Counted from the first letter of the stretch, positions 29,899 to 41,781 are shown. The stretch: 64,000 bases of DNA from Planctomycetota bacterium (GCA_013285505.1 CP053450.1:2650796-2714795), one strand, 5' to 3'. Numbers and translations: made by a program. The notes: generated by a model not told the origin, from the sequence alone.

Positions 29899-30142
29899 AT
29901 CGAGACTCCATCCGTCTGGGACCGGCTCGCTCGAGAGCGGGACGCGGTCGGGTGCCACAGAAACACGAAACACGACCCCGGGGAGGTGTGGCGATCGGCC
30001 GACGACCGCGTCTGCGGGCCGGAGTTCCGATCCGGGCAAGTCCCCGGGGGCGGGATTGAAGGGGCCGGTTGGGCCCCGGTCAAGCAACGCGTCGGGTTCT
30101 CAACCCGCTAGAGTACCGCTCACACCACTCTGAAAGAGCCCC

Positions 30143-31631
30143 ATGCGACCAGACGTCCACCTGCCCGTTGACCAGTCCGGCTCGATCTTCGCCCCCGGGC
30201 CGCGCGAGAAATGCGGCGTCTTCGGCGTCTGGGGGCACCCCCGGGGCGTGCACATGGCCTATCTGGGCCTCTACGCCCAGCAGCACCGGGGCCAGGAATC
30301 GGCGGGTATCGCCGTCTCCGACGGCCGGAGCCTTGAGGCGACCGCCGGGATGGGGTTGGTCTCCGATGTCTTCAACGAGGACATCCTCAACCGCCTGCAG
30401 CGGGCCGGGCCCGCCGGAGCGATCGGCCACAACCGGTATTCCACTGCCGGCGGGTCCAAGGCGTGCAACGTGCAGCCGCTGCTGCAGTCCTTCGTCGGGG
30501 GGCAGGTCGCGGTCGGGCACAACGGCAATCTGATCAACGCCGAGGCCCACCGGCGCGAGTTCGAGAGCCGCCGGGCACATCTTTCACACCACCAGCGACA
30601 CCGAGGTGCTGGTCCACCTGCTCGCCTCCCCGGCGCAGCAGGCACAGACCGACCCGATCGCCGCGACGCTCCGCCGGCTGCAGGGTGCCTTCTCGCTGGT
30701 GCTGCTGTTTCCTGACCGGATCGAGGCCGCCCGCGACCCGTGGGGCTGGCGGCCGCTGGTGCTGGGCAAGATCGAAGAAGACGGCAAGACCTACTACGTC
30801 GTGGCGAGCGAGACCGTGGCGCTGCATGTTGTCGGCGCGACGTTCCTCCGTGAGGTCGAGCCGGGTGAGATTATCACGATCAACAGCAAAGGCATGAGTT
30901 CGAGGCGCTTCACGGACCGGAGCTCCCAACCGGCCCACTGCGCATTCGAGCACGTGTACTTTGCGAGCCCGGCGAGCCAGATCTTCGGCCAGAACGTGCA
31001 GCGCGTCCGCGAGCTTCTGGGTGAAGCCCTCTCACGCGAGGCACCGGTCGACGCGGACTTCGTGATGCCGATGCCCGACTCGGGCCGGTCGGCCGCGAAC
31101 GGCTATGCGCGTGCCAGCGGCCTGCCCTACCGCGAGGGCATTGTGCCCAACCGGTACGTCGGGCGGACGTTCATCAAGCCGACGCAGGAGGCCCGCCGCG
31201 CCGCGGTCCGCCTGAAGCTCAATGTCGTTGAAGAGATCGTGCGGGGGCAGCGGGTGGTGGTCGTGGACGACTCGGTCGTCCGCGGCACGACGACCCGCGA
31301 GAAGATGATCCAGATCCGCGAGGCCGGCGCCAAGGAGATCCACCTGCGGATCTCGTGCCCGCCGATCCGGCACCCGTGCCATTTTGGGGTCGACTTCGCC
31401 ACCCGGGATCAACTCATCGCCGCGGAGCGGTCGGTCGAAGACATCCGCGAATTCCTCGGAGTGGACAGCCTGCACTACCTCTCGCTCGAGGGCATGCTCG
31501 GGTGCATGCAGCATAAGTCGGAGCACTACTGCTCTGCGTGCTGGACGGGCGAGTACCGCCTCGACCCGGACAAGCCGGAGACCGGGCCGATCAGCGAGGC
31601 CGGGCAACTCAAGATCTTCGTTGAGAAGTAG
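30143..31631 (+). CDS. purF: Amidophosphoribosyltransferase (frame break near 30570)
   Basis: First committed step of purine synthesis: PRPP plus glutamine gives phosphoribosylamine. A propeptide of 23 residues precedes the catalytic Cys24 (REKCGVFGVWGH). Glutaminase motifs YAQQHRGQESAG and GHNRYSTAG are present. The PRPP loop is VVVVDDSVVRGTT. Cys residues for the Fe-S cluster are in GCMQHKSEHYCSACWTGEY, so this is the Bacillus-type, cluster-bearing enzyme. At 30566-30572 (AGCCGCC) the frame shifts; with AGCGCC it reads ESAGHIFHTTSDTEVLVHLL, the standard glutaminase-domain sequence. The break is probably an error. mqnD follows 26 bases later. Confidence 0.95.
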
Positions 31632-31657
31632 CCCCCGCACCGGACACAGGGACTGGA

Positions 31658-32581
31658 ATGACCAAGACGATCACGCTCGCCCACTCGCCCGACGCCGACG
31701 ACCTCGTGATGTGGTGGCCGCTCGCCGGGATGCGGAACGCCGAAGGGGCCCCGCTCGCAGGGAGCGACGGGCATCCGGTCCTCGACACCCGCGGCTTCAC
31801 GTTCGAGCCCGTCGCGGCCGACATCCAGGCCCTCAACGAGCGGGCGACGGCCCGGGGCGACCTCGACATCACCGCCATCAGCGCGTTCACGTACCCGTTC
31901 GTGAAAGACCGCTACCGCATCACCGCGTGCGGCGGGTCGTTCGGTGACGGCTACGGTCCCAAGGTCGTCGTGCGCCAGGACTCCACCGTGATGTGCGAGG
32001 GCTGTCTGCGGGGCCAGCGGCCAAAGTTCGCCGTGCCCGGCGACCGGACGACCGCGTTCTGCGTGCTCTCGGTGCTGATGGACGGACCCTTCGAGTACGA
32101 GGCGATGCCGTTCCACGAGATCACGGGAGCGGTCGCGGAGGGGCGAGCCGACGCGGGGGTGCTGATCCATGAGGCCCAACTGACCCACGCCGACTTGGGG
32201 CTGCGAGAGGTCGCGGACCTCGGGGCGTGGTGGAAGCAGGAGACTGGCCTGCTCCTGCCGCTCGGGCTGAACGTCATCCGGCGGGATCTCGACGAGCGAT
32301 TCGGCGACGGTGCGGAGGCGGCGGTCGCCGAGCTGCTGACCGAGTCGGTCTCTCACGCGCGCGCGCACCCGGACGTGAGCCGCCGATTCCTGATGGCGCG
32401 GGTCGGCGACCGGCCGGAGTGGCGCGACGACGCCCTCGTCGAGCGATACCTCGGCATGTACGTCAACGACATGACGACAGACATGGGCGAGCCCGGGCGT
32501 GCGGCGCTCACCAGGCTGTTCGAAGAAGCCTCGTCCAGAGCACTCTGCCCGCCGGTCGGGCCGATCGACCTGATCGGCTGA
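31658..32581 (+). CDS. mqnD: 1,4-dihydroxy-6-naphthoate synthase, futalosine menaquinone pathway
   Basis: A 307-residue periplasmic-binding-protein-fold enzyme that converts cyclic dehypoxanthinylfutalosine to 1,4-dihydroxy-6-naphthoate. Diagnostic segments are LAHSPDADDLVMWWPL at the N-terminus, SAFTYPFVKDRYRITACGGSFGDGYGP in the middle and GVLIHEAQLTHADLGLREV. There is no signal peptide, as expected for MqnD. It follows purF closely on the same strand. Its presence implies menaquinone as respiratory quinone and the futalosine rather than the Men pathway, although no other mqn gene lies in the window. Confidence 0.9.
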   Translation: MTKTITLAHSPDADDLVMWWPLAGMRNAEGAPLAGSDGHPVLDTRGFTFEPVAADIQALNERATARGDLDITAISAFTYPFVKDRYRITACGGSFGDGYGPKVVVRQDSTVMCEGCLRGQRPKFAVPGDRTTAFCVLSVLMDGPFEYEAMPFHEITGAVAEGRADAGVLIHEAQLTHADLGLREVADLGAWWKQETGLLLPLGLNVIRRDLDERFGDGAEAAVAELLTESVSHARAHPDVSRRFLMARVGDRPEWRDDALVERYLGMYVNDMTTDMGEPGRAALTRLFEEASSRALCPPVGPIDLIG

Positions 32582-32604
32582 CCGGCTGACCGGCTGACCG
32601 GCTG
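32575..32604 (+). repeat. Short tandem repeat across the mqnD stop
   Basis: Three and a half copies of an 8-bp unit (GACCGGCT) overlap and follow the mqnD TGA. The unit is not a multiple of three, but copy-number change here would fall beyond the stop. Confidence 0.7.
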
Positions 32605-32612
32605 CTTCGATC

Positions 32613-33920
32613 TTACTGGGCGATTTCAGCACCTCGCGCGGCCTCGTCCGGGGTGTCAGCCCTGATTTCGCGCACCTCGACCTCACGGTACTCAATCACG
32701 TTGCCGGGGTGGTGCGTCTGAAACGCGATGTGGCCGTCGGCGTACTCCTCGAGCATCGCGTCAACCATCGGCACGCCGTTGATCCATGTCTGGACGTGGT
32801 CGCCCACGCACCGGACGCGGTAGTCAAACCACGCCCCGTCGCGGGTCTGCAGTGTCTTGTCCATGGTGCCACGGGGTCTGGCCCGGCCGTAGATGCATCC
32901 GGTCCAGTTGTTCGGATCGTCGTTGTCGATCTGGGCTTCGTAGCCATCGGGCCAGTCGTCGGGGTTGTCGGGCTTGGGCCTGACACGGACATAGAGGCCG
33001 GAGTTGCCCCGCGTGTTGACCCGCACGAACGCTCGGACCTCGAAGTCCTCGAACACCCGATCGGTGAACAGGTGACCGGGACCGTCGCGGCCGGTGAGGT
33101 TGACCGCGCCCACCTGGTCGGTCTCGGCCGTCCACGATCCGCCGCCCCGCTTGGTCCACGCCGACTCGTCCAGCGAGGTGCGAAAGACTGGGGTAAACCC
33201 GCCGACGTCCGGGTCGGGTGAGAGATCACGAATCTTGATGTTGCGGAATCGGACCGGGTTTCCGTGGTCCTGCAGCGCGATGTACCCGGTCGTCAGGCGT
33301 GCGTTGAGCGGGATTGGCTGGTCCGGGGAGCGGAAGAAGCCCCGCTCGTCGAGTCTCGCGGCGTCGTGAATGTGTACCCCGTTGAGCCACACATCGAGCG
33401 TGTCACCAACCAGCCGGATGCGGTAGGAGTTCCATTGCCCGGCCGGGTTTACCGCAGTCTCGCGCGGGGCGATCGCGTTGTAGACCGCGCCGCAGGTGTT
33501 CAGGCCCGGCTTGTCGCCGTGGTTGTCGTAGATCTGGACTTCCATGCCGGTAAACGCGGGGTCGCCCGTCGCCGAACCCCGGATCCCGATGCCGGAATTC
33601 CCGTTCCTGGGCACGTTGAACTCGAGCATGAGGTCGAAGTCACGGTACATCTTCTCGGTGCGGAGCCACCAGCCGCCGTTCCCGGTGGTGTGGAGCTCGC
33701 CGTCCTTGACGAGCCACGCTTCGCGGTTCCCGCTGGTGGTCCAGCCGTCGAGCGATTCGCCGTCAAACAGCACCGTCCACTCGCCCCCGGCGGGGGTGTC
33801 CGACTGGGTGCTTCGCTGCGCGATCGCGTGAGACGCGATCGAAACGAGCAGACACAGGGCGAGCCGGCCAACGCCGCCAACCACGGTCCGAGGCAAAGAC
33901 GTCGTCAAAGTGCGGTCCAT
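32613..33920 (-). CDS. Exported protein with two DUF1080 (3-keto-disaccharide hydrolase-like) domains
   Basis: A 435-residue protein with a signal peptide (about residues 1-34, ending SHAIAQ). Two consecutive concanavalin-like DUF1080 domains follow. The first, about 48-235, starts [19 protein letters not shown] and ends [14 protein letters not shown]. The second, about 255-425, ends [11 protein letters not shown]. Each has the GNSGIGIRG / GNSGLYVRV core and the W.NG.....D strand. Planctomycetes carry many of these; characterised members hydrolyse 3-keto-glycosides. It starts 16 bases inside the upstream Gfo/Idh/MocA oxidoreductase gene. The pair fits a keto-sugar pathway in which the dehydrogenase oxidises C3 and the hydrolase cleaves the 3-keto-glycoside. 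Confidence 0.88.
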   Translation of the reverse strand: MDRTLTTSLPRTVVGGVGRLALCLLVSIASHAIAQRSTQSDTPAGGEWTVLFDGESLDGWTTSGNREAWLVKDGELHTTGNGGWWLRTEKMYRDFDLMLEFNVPRNGNSGIGIRGSATGDPAFTGMEVQIYDNHGDKPGLNTCGAVYNAIAPRETAVNPAGQWNSYRIRLVGDTLDVWLNGVHIHDAARLDERGFFRSPDQPIPLNARLTTGYIALQDHGNPVRFRNIKIRDLSPDPDVGGFTPVFRTSLDESAWTKRGGGSWTAETDQVGAVNLTGRDGPGHLFTDRVFEDFEVRAFVRVNTRGNSGLYVRVRPKPDNPDDWPDGYEAQIDNDDPNNWTGCIYGRARPRGTMDKTLQTRDGAWFDYRVRCVGDHVQTWINGVPMVDAMLEEYADGHIAFQTHHPGNVIEYREVEVREIRADTPDEAARGAEIAQ

Positions 33921-35062
33921 TTCTGCTCGCTCCTGCTGCTCTCAACTGTGCGGTGGATGAACTGCACGCCGCGGGCTCCGTCTTCGACGCCGGGAAAGCC
34001 GAACCGTTTCGGTGAATCCGCACCGGCTCCCGCGTAAATCGCCTCGGCGACCGCCTTGTAGACGTTCGCGAACGCCTCGATGAACGCCTCGGGGTGACCG
34101 GACGGGAGCCGGGTGCCGGCGGCCGCGGCCTCTCCCAGATAGCCGTTGCCCCGGCGGTAGACCTGATCGGGCTGGTCGAGCCGGTGCACCAGCAACCGGT
34201 TCGGCTCTTCCTGATGCCAGGCGAGCCCCCCCTTGGTGCCCCAGACGCGGATGCGGAGGTCGTTCTCGCCGCCCACGCAGATCTGGGAGCAGAAGAGCAG
34301 GCCCCGGGCACCGCCTTTGAACCGCAGCAGCAGGTTCGCATCGTCATCGAGCTCGCGGCCGGGCACGAAGGTCGTCAGGTCGGCACAGATCTTGTCGATC
34401 TCGAGCCCGGTGATCGAAGCAACGAGCTGCTCGCAGTGCGAGCCGATATCACCGATGCACCCACCGACACCAGAACGCGACGGGTCGGTCCGCCAATCAG
34501 CCTGTTTCTGGCCCGATTCCTCGAGCTTGGTCGCGAGCCAGCCCTGGTTGTACTCGACCACGACCTTGCGGACCTCGCCGATCTCGCCCGAACGGACCAT
34601 CTCACGGGCCTGCCGGACGAGCGGGTAGCCGGAGTAGTTGTACGTCACGGCGAAGATCGCGTCGCGATCGCGCACCTTGCGTGCGAGTGCCTCGGCCTGC
34701 TCCGTCGTGTGCACCATCGGCTTGTCGAGGATGACAGCGAACCCGGCATCCACGAAGGCGAGCGCGGGCTCGAAATGGGCGTGGTTGGGCGTGACGATGC
34801 TCACTGCCTGTATGCGTTCGCCCTCGGGCCGGGCGAGCTCGCCCTCGAGCATGGCCTGCCAGGTCGGGTAGCAGCGGTCGTCGGCGAGCCCGAGCTCGCG
34901 GCCGCTGGCGATCGACTTCTCGGGGGTCGATGAGAGGGCCCCGGCGACGAGGTCGTACAGGCCGTCGAGCCGAGCGGCCATGCGATGAACGCCGCCGATG
35001 AATGCGCCCTGACCGCCGCCGATCATGCCATGACGTATCTTGCTAGCCGAACCAGCCTTCAC
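33905..35062 (-). CDS. Gfo/Idh/MocA-family NAD(P)-dependent sugar oxidoreductase
   Basis: A 385-residue Rossmann-fold dehydrogenase. The nucleotide loop is [14 protein letters not shown] (residues 13-26). The catalytic Lys is in LDKPMVHT (family consensus EKP), and the substrate-side His in [14 protein letters not shown]. It starts with GTG, and that GTG shares its G with the TAG stop of the small upstream gene, so translation is coupled. It overlaps the DUF1080 gene downstream. There is no signal peptide. Together with the isomerase-like gene upstream it forms a four-gene carbohydrate unit. The specific sugar is not deducible. Confidence 0.92.
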   Translation of the reverse strand: MKAGSASKIRHGMIGGGQGAFIGGVHRMAARLDGLYDLVAGALSSTPEKSIASGRELGLADDRCYPTWQAMLEGELARPEGERIQAVSIVTPNHAHFEPALAFVDAGFAVILDKPMVHTTEQAEALARKVRDRDAIFAVTYNYSGYPLVRQAREMVRSGEIGEVRKVVVEYNQGWLATKLEESGQKQADWRTDPSRSGVGGCIGDIGSHCEQLVASITGLEIDKICADLTTFVPGRELDDDANLLLRFKGGARGLLFCSQICVGGENDLRIRVWGTKGGLAWHQEEPNRLLVHRLDQPDQVYRRGNGYLGEAAAAGTRLPSGHPEAFIEAFANVYKAVAEAIYAGAGADSPKRFGFPGVEDGARGVQFIHRTVESSRSEQKWTAL

Positions 35063-35283
35063 TAGACAACCCTTTCCTCGGAGGATCGGGAGTCACGCAC
35101 GAGGCGCAGCTCCCGCAGGGGAACAAAGAACCCGAGCACGAAAGCACTGATACCGATGGAGCCATCGCTGTAGTCGCCAACCACTCCCGCCCATCCTTCG
35201 CAGAATACCGAAAGTGCAATGCAGAACACTGCCCGTCTGCCAATGACCATCCACATCAAGCGATTTGTCGGCATCATTGCCAT
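35062..35283 (-). CDS. Small two-helix membrane protein, unknown function
   Basis: A 73-residue protein from an ATG at 35283 with GAGAGG seven bases upstream; a TTG two codons earlier is the alternative. Two hydrophobic segments, [18 protein letters not shown] and [14 protein letters not shown], suggest a hairpin in the membrane, followed by a charged tail ([15 protein letters not shown]). Its G+C content is visibly lower than that of its neighbours, and its codon third positions are mixed, so it may be recently acquired or rapidly evolving. The stop shares one base with the oxidoreductase GTG. I recognise no family. Confidence 0.55.
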   Translation of the reverse strand: MAMMPTNRLMWMVIGRRAVFCIALSVFCEGWAGVVGDYSDGSIGISAFVLGFFVPLRELRLVRDSRSSEERVV

Positions 35284-35298
35284 CTTCAATCCTCTCAG

Positions 35299-36294
35299 CT
35301 AGTCCTCAAACGCCGCATCAAACGCGCGCGCCGACGGCGTGAAGTCCACATTCCGCACGTACTCGCAGCTCTCGGTCGCGCCGTGCTCTCGGTCCATCCC
35401 CGAGTCCTCCCACTCGACACTGAGCGGGCCGTCGTAGCCGCACCGGTTGAGGGCGCGGATGATCTCCTCGAAGTTCACGTCGCCGCGGCCGACCGAGCGG
35501 AAGTCCCACCCACGCCGGGGGTCGCCGAAGCCAAGGTGCGAAGACAGGATGCCGCTTGTGCCGTCGAGGCGGGTCACGGTATCCTTCATGTGCACGTGGT
35601 AGATGCGGTCGGGGAACGTGTCGATGAACCGCGCCGGGTCCATCCCCTGCCAGATGAGGTGGCTCGGGTCGAAGTTGAACCCGAACGCCGGGTGGTGCCC
35701 GACCGCCTCAAGCGCGCGCTCGGCGGTGTAGATGTCGTAGGCGATCTCCGAAGGGTGGACCTCGAGCGCAAACTTCACACCCTCCTCCTGGAAGACATCG
35801 AAGATCGGCCCCCACCGCTCGGCGAAGTCATCGAACCCGGCCTTGACGTCCTTCTCGCCCGTCGGTGGGAAGAAGTACAGCTTGTGCCAGATCGCCGAGC
35901 CTGTGAACCCGTTGACCACAGGCACCCCGAGGTTCGCCGCGGCTCGGGCGGTCGCTTTCATCTCGTCCGCCGCCCGCTGGCGCACACCCTCCGCCTCGCC
36001 GTCCCCCCAGACATGCGGCGGCACGATCGCCTTGTGCCGCTCGTCGATCGGGTCGCAGACCGCCTGCCCGACGAGGTGGTTCGAGATCGCCCAGCACCGC
36101 AGCCCGTGCTCGCCGAGCAGCTCGTGCCGAGCGTCGCAGTAGCCCTTGTCGGCCGCCCCCTTGACCGGGTCGAAGTGATCGCCCCAACAGGCCAGTTCGA
36201 GCCCGTCGTAGCCGAACTCGGCGGCCTTCTCGGCCATGGTCGCGAGCGGGAGGTCGGCCCACTGGCCGGTAAACAGGGTCACGGGTCTTGCCAT
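35299..36294 (-). CDS. Sugar phosphate isomerase/epimerase (xylose isomerase-like TIM barrel)
   Basis: A 331-residue AP_endonuc_2-type TIM barrel starting at the ATG at 36294, with GAGGAG seven bases upstream. Metal-ligand and barrel motifs include [51 protein letters not shown] and [10 protein letters not shown]. The sequence is closest in style to the IolE/IolI-like sugar isomerases that travel with Gfo/Idh/MocA dehydrogenases. It is the first gene of the carbohydrate cluster and has no signal peptide. Likely reaction: isomerisation or epimerisation of a keto-sugar or inosose, substrate unknown. Confidence 0.9.
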   Translation of the reverse strand: MARPVTLFTGQWADLPLATMAEKAAEFGYDGLELACWGDHFDPVKGAADKGYCDARHELLGEHGLRCWAISNHLVGQAVCDPIDERHKAIVPPHVWGDGEAEGVRQRAADEMKATARAAANLGVPVVNGFTGSAIWHKLYFFPPTGEKDVKAGFDDFAERWGPIFDVFQEEGVKFALEVHPSEIAYDIYTAERALEAVGHHPAFGFNFDPSHLIWQGMDPARFIDTFPDRIYHVHMKDTVTRLDGTSGILSSHLGFGDPRRGWDFRSVGRGDVNFEEIIRALNRCGYDGPLSVEWEDSGMDREHGATESCEYVRNVDFTPSARAFDAAFED

Positions 36295-36469
36295 CGAGGG
36301 CTCCTCATCAAGCGTGGATCGTGGTCGCGTGCACCGACGCAGCCTATCCGCTGCCGGGCCCGAATGCATCCACACGGTGCATGACTATGCAATTGCTCCC
36401 GCCGACCCGGCGCGCCGCGGGGGAGAACCCACTACGCTGTAGCCGGTTGTCCTTGCCGGAGATACGCCC

Positions 36470-39400
36470 ATGAAATCGCCTGTCCGTTCGCTGCTTCTCC
36501 TGCTCACCGTCGGCGTGCAGTCGCTCTGGATGCCCTGCCCGGCGTCGGGTCAGGACCTGACCACGACCGCCGAGCGGTCGGGGTTCTCTCAGACGTCCAC
36601 GCACGCCGAAGTGATGGCGGCTCTGCGAGGCGCTCGCCGCCGACTCGGCCGCGATCTCGCTCAGCACGCTCGGCCAGAGCGGTGAGGGACGCACGCTGCC
36701 GCTGCTGATCGTCGCCGACCCGCCGGTCTCGACGCCCGAGGAGGCCCGGGCCGCCGGCAAGCTGGTCGCGCTGCTGATCGGCAACATCCACGCCGGGGAA
36801 ATCTGCGGCAAGGAGGCCCTGCTCATGCTCGCGCGGGAACTCGGAACGACCAAAGACCACCCCCTGCTCAAGGACTACGTGATCTGCCTCGCGCCGATCT
36901 ACAACGCCGATGGCAACGAGCGGATGGCCGAGGGCAACCGGCCCGGTCAGGTCGGTCCCGAACGCATGGGCGTGCGGCCCAACGCGCAGGGCCTCGACCT
37001 CAACCGCGACTTCATCAAGGCCGAGGCCCCCGAGACCCGGGCGCTGCTGCGGGCGTTCCGGCAGTGGGACCCGGACGTCTTCATCGACACCCACACGACC
37101 AACGGCTCCCACCACCGGTACGTCCTGACCTACTCCGGCCCCAAGCACCCGGGCGGCGATACCGAAATCCTTGAATACGTCCGCGACACCATGCTGCCCC
37201 GCGTCACCGAGTCGCTCCGCGAGTCTCACGGGCACGAGACGTTCACCTACGGCAACTTCGCCAAGGACCACACGCAGTGGACCACGTTCCCCGCCGCCCC
37301 CCGCTACAGCACCAACTACTTCGGCATGCGCAACCGCATCGCGATCCTGAGCGAGGCATACAGCTACGCCACGTTCGAGGAACGCGTCATCGCGACGCGT
37401 GATTTCTGCCGAGCCGTGCTCGAGGACATCGCGGCACACCGTGACGAGGCGGCCGCGCTCTTCGAGGCCGCCGACAAGCGTGCCGCGAGCGGCTCCTCCC
37501 GGACCGACCCGACCCCCATCCGCACGACCCCGGTCGCCCTGCCCGAGCCCGCGACCGCCAAGGGCTTCGTCGAGGTAGAGGAAGAGGGCCGCCGCGTAGC
37601 AACCGACGAAGAGCAGGACTACGAGGTCGAGGTTCTCGACGACTTCATCGCCCGCGACGAGGTCCAGCGGCCCTGGGGGTACATCGTCCCGAGCGACCGC
37701 GCCGACATCGCATCGCTGCTGCAGTGCCACGGCATCGAGGTCGAGATCGTCCGCGAGGACGCGGAGCTCGACGCCGAGATCTCGGTCATCGACACTGCCA
37801 CACAGAACGCGCAGGCCTTCCAGGGCCACCGGATGGTCACGGCAGAAACCACCGTGAAGGCCGAGGCTCGGCAGATCGACGCCGGTGCCTACCTCGTCAG
37901 GGTTGACCAGCGTCTGGGCAACCTCGTCGTCGCGATGCTCGAGCCCGAAGCGGAGGACAGCCTGCTGACGTGGAACTTCTTCGACGACGGGCTGGAGCCC
38001 GGGACCGAGCACCCCGTGCTCCGTGTCCCCGAGAGCACGCCGCTGCTGACAGCCACGCTCCCGGCGCTCGAGGAAGACCGCGAAGCCAAGAAGCCAATCA
38101 CCTACGAAGCGCTGAACAGCCGCAACCGCCCCAACCTCGGCGGCTCGCCGATGCGGAGCGTCGAATGGCGCGACGACGAGCACTACATCGTCTCCAGAGG
38201 CCGCGACCGCTGGCTCGTGGAGGCCGCGACCGGCCGCTACATCGAGACCGTAACCGGCGAGGACCGCTCCGCGATCGACGCGGCGATTGAGACCCTCCCG
38301 GGCATCGACGCCCGCACCGCGGGCCGGGTCCGCGTGAGCAGCCGGTCCGGCGGCGTCGGGTTGTTCACGCACTCCGACGATCTGTACGCCGTGGCGCTCG
38401 ACGGCTCGTGGGCCCGGCGTCTGACCTCCGCCCCCGGCGAGGAGGAACTCGCCTCGCTCAGCCCCGACGGCCAGTACGCCGCGTTCGTGCGCGCACACGA
38501 TCTCTACACCGTAGAGACCGCGACCGGCATCGAGGTCCGCCTCACCACCAACGGCTCGGAGAACGTCCGCAACGGCAAGAACGCCTGGATCTACTTTGAG
38601 GAGATCTACGGTCGCAACTGGCGGGCGTACTGGTGGTCCCCCGACAGCTCGTCCATCGCGTTCTACGAGACCGACTCGACCAAGGTGGACCGGTTCACGA
38701 TCGTGGACGACGCGGTCGAACCGCAGGAGGTTCTGGTCACCGAGTATCCCAAGCCCGGCCGGCCCAACCCCGACGTGCGTCTCGGCATCGCCAGTGCCGC
38801 GGGAGGCGAACCCCGATTCGTGGATCTCTCCGGCTACACCGCGGGCTCGTTCATCGTCTCCAGCGTGCGGTGGTGGCCGGACTCCTCCAAGATCTGCTTC
38901 TCGGTGCAGGACCGCGCACAGACCTGGCTCGACCTCTGCACGACAACCACGTCCGGCGGCGAGCCCGAACGTCTCCTCCGTGACCGGACCGAGGCGTGGA
39001 TCGAGGCGCCCGCCTACTTCCAGCACCTCGAAGACGGCACCTTCCTGCTCTCGAGCGAGCGCGACGGCTGGCAGCACGTCTACCGCTATACGGGCGAGGG
39101 CGAACTGCTCAACCGCGTGACCGAGGGCCCGTGGGAGTTCCGCGGCGTCGTCCGCCTCGATCAGGAGCGGGGCGAGATGTACTTCAACTGCACCGCCGAC
39201 TCACCGATCGGGACGAGCCTGTACGCGGTCAACCTCGACGGCTCCAACCTCCGCCGCATCACGACCGAGCGAGGCACCCACCGCACGAGCATCAGCACCG
39301 ACGGCTCGTACATCGCCGACTTCTGGTCCAACGCCGACCAGCCCGACCGGGCCGTCCTGCTCGACCGCGACGGGCAGTTCGTCCGCACGCTCGATACCAA

Positions 39401-40328
39401 CCCGGTCTTCGAGCTTGACGAATGGGAACTCGGACGTATGGAACTCACCCACGCCCCCGCCTCACGCTCGACCGATGAAGACCCGGTCGCGCTCGAGGTC
39501 CAGTTGATCTACCCGCCCGACTTCGATCCCAACAAGACCTACCCCGTCTGGTTCCTCACCTACGCCGGCCCCCACGCCCCGACCGTTCGGGACTCCTGGT
39601 CGGGCGGGCGCACGCAGGACCAGATGCTCGCGACCTCCGGCTTCATCGTCTGCCGGAGTGAGCCCTATTCGGCCAGCGGAAAGGGCGCACGCAGCGTCTG
39701 GGTCGCCTACCGCCACCTCGGGACCGAGGAGATGAAGGACATCGACGACCTCATGCGGTGGCTCAAGGAGAAGCCGTACGTCGATGGTTCACGCATCGGC
39801 ATGTCGGGCTTCAGCTACGGCGGGTTCATGACCGCGTTCGCCATGACCCATTCCGACCACTTCGCGGCCGGCATCGCCGGCGGCTCGGTCACCTCCTGGA
39901 ACGACTACGACTCGATCTACACCGAACGGTACATGCAGACGCCGCAGGACAACCCCGAGGGCTATGCCGGCACCTCGGTCGTCGCCGCGGCCAAGAACCT
40001 CAAGGGCAACCTGCTCATCGTGCACGGCATGGTGGACGACAACGTCCACGTCCAGAACTCGATCAAACTTGTGCGCGCGCTGCAGGACGCCGACAAGGAC
40101 TTCCACACGATGCTCTACCCCAGATTCGCCCACGGCATCTGGAGCCCCCACTACCGCCGCTCGATGTACGAGTTCCAGATGAAACTCGTCGAGCAGGGAG
40201 CCGGCACCGAGCCCACCAGCGAGGCCGACCAGGCCACCCCGCCCGCTCGCCGTGACGAAGCCCGCGGCCGGCGCCGAAACCGCGCCGGGGCGGGCACGCC
40301 CGCGCTGACGCCGTCGAGCCGGCCCTAG
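36470..40328 (+). CDS. Exported fusion of M14 zinc carboxypeptidase and S9B dipeptidyl peptidase (frame break near 36618)
   Basis: About 1,285 residues with a signal peptide (MKSPVRSLLLLLTVGVQSLW, cleavage near ASG). The first third is an M14 carboxypeptidase: zinc ligands in NIHAGEICGKE (near 107 and 110) and DTHTTNGSHH (near 206), and the catalytic Glu in AILSEAYSY (near 295). A linker of roughly 330 residues leads into a DPP-IV beta-propeller and an alpha/beta-hydrolase. Its triad is Ser in GMSGFSYGGF (near 1113), Asp in MVDDNVHVQ (near 1189) and His in FAHGIW (near 1220). At 36617-36622 the sequence reads GCGGCT; with GCGCT the protein continues AEVMALCEALAADSAAISL. Both active sites look intact. 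Probably a periplasmic peptide-degrading enzyme. Confidence 0.9.
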
Positions 40329-40338
40329 CGCAGCAGCC

Positions 40339-41731
40339 TCACCACTCGACGAGCGCCAGCATCACGTCGTTGACGTTGGTGCCGGTCGGACCGGTTCGGA
40401 TCAGCCCGCCCGCGGCATCGAGCGCCGGGTGGCTGTCGTGCGCCCGGAGCGCGGCGGCGGGGTCGAGCCCGGCGGCGCGGATGCGCGCGCAGGTCCGGCC
40501 GTCCACCACCGCCCCGGCCGCGTCGGTCGGCCCGTCGCGCCCGTCGGTCGCGAGGCTCATGATCGTGACCCTCGGCGCCCCGCCCGGTGGATCAGCCGAC
40601 GACGGCGCGCGCAAGTTCGATCGCCGCGGCGAGCCGCAAGCTCCTGATTGCGCCCGCCCGTTCCCGCAGCATCGCCGACCGTCACGGTCGTCTCCCCTCC
40701 CCAGACCAGACACCCCCGGCGAGGCGTGGGCGGCGTGGCTTTGGCGAGGCGCTGTCGGTTGGCCCATCCCAGGGCCTCCCGAACCAGTTCGCGGCCGACA
40801 GCCGACGCCTCGCCCGCGACCATCTCCCGGCGGTCCACCACGGGGTAGCCGAGCCGCTCGGCCTCGCGCACGCCGCATCGATGGCGAGCAGATTGTTGCC
40901 GATGATGTGGTGCTCGACGCGCGCGCATTCAGCGTCGTCGGGCTTTAGGGTCTCGGACAGTTCGCCGGCGACGCCCCGCCGCAACAGCGCGGTCGCCTCC
41001 GGCACCCGCTCGAGCAACCCGTACCGATCGAGCACACCGACCGCATCGGCAAAGGTCGATGGGTCGGGCGCGGTCGGGCCCGAGCCGATGACGTCGAGCG
41101 GATCGCCGAGCACGTCGGAGAGCACGAGCGTTAAGACCCGTTCGCGACCGCGCTCTTCCTTCGCACTCGCGGTGCGCAGGGCCGCTCGCAACAGGCCGCC
41201 GCCCTTGAGCACCTCCAGGTGCTTCCGGACCGCGTTCAGTTCGTTGATGCTCGCCCCGCTCCGGAGCAGTGCATCAGTCATCCGGCCGAGTTGCTCGAGT
41301 GTGAGCGGCTCGCGCGGTGCGCACAGCATCGCCGACGCACCACCCGAGAGCAGCACGACCATATCGCCGGACCGACCCCTCTCGCCCGCTGCACTCTCCG
41401 CCAGCCACTCCACGAGCCGCTCCGCCGCCTCGACATTCCGAGCGGTCGGGATCGGGTGATCCGCCGGCCAGACCTCGGATCCGGCCGGAAGGCCGTCGCC
41501 CGGTGCCGCCCCGTCCGGGCCGAGAACGAAACACCGTAGAGGAGATCCTCCCCGTTCTCCGAATGCCCGTGCCATCGGCCCCGCGGCCTTGCCGATCGCC
41601 AGCACGCTCGCGTTGGTCATCGGGTCGAGTCTGTCAACCGCACCCCGCACCGCACGCCCCGCATCGCACGCCTCGATACAGGCCCTCACGATCGACGCAG
41701 CGTCTTCAGACTGACTCTGGGCATCCCTCAT
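40339..41731 (-). CDS. Glycerate 2-kinase, MOFRL family (three frame breaks)
   Basis: Phosphorylates D-glycerate to 2-phosphoglycerate. The N-terminal DUF4147 domain has AIGKAAGPMA, VLLSGGASAML and HLEVLKGGGLL. The MOFRL domain has VWGGETTVTV, GTGGRNQEL, SLATDGRDGPTDAAGAVVD and TGPTGTNVNDVM. Frame breaks occur near 40866, at 40632-40637 (AGCCGC; with AGCGC the protein reads NQELALAAAIELARAVVG) and near 40605, where a GC pair appears to be missing. Corrected, it is a full-length enzyme of about 460 residues. The start at 41731 lacks a clear Shine-Dalgarno and could move upstream to 41764. Divergent from the DUF4190 gene. Confidence 0.88.
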
Positions 41732-41781
41732 CGCGCGGCATGATAAGCTCCGCGGCACGCACACCGATCGGGAGCCGCCAG

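Noticed and set aside
36504..39077. 857-codon minus-strand frame opposite the M14-S9B gene
   Set aside because: Antisense shadow of the protease fusion; translation lacks any recognisable motif and codon bias favours the plus strand.
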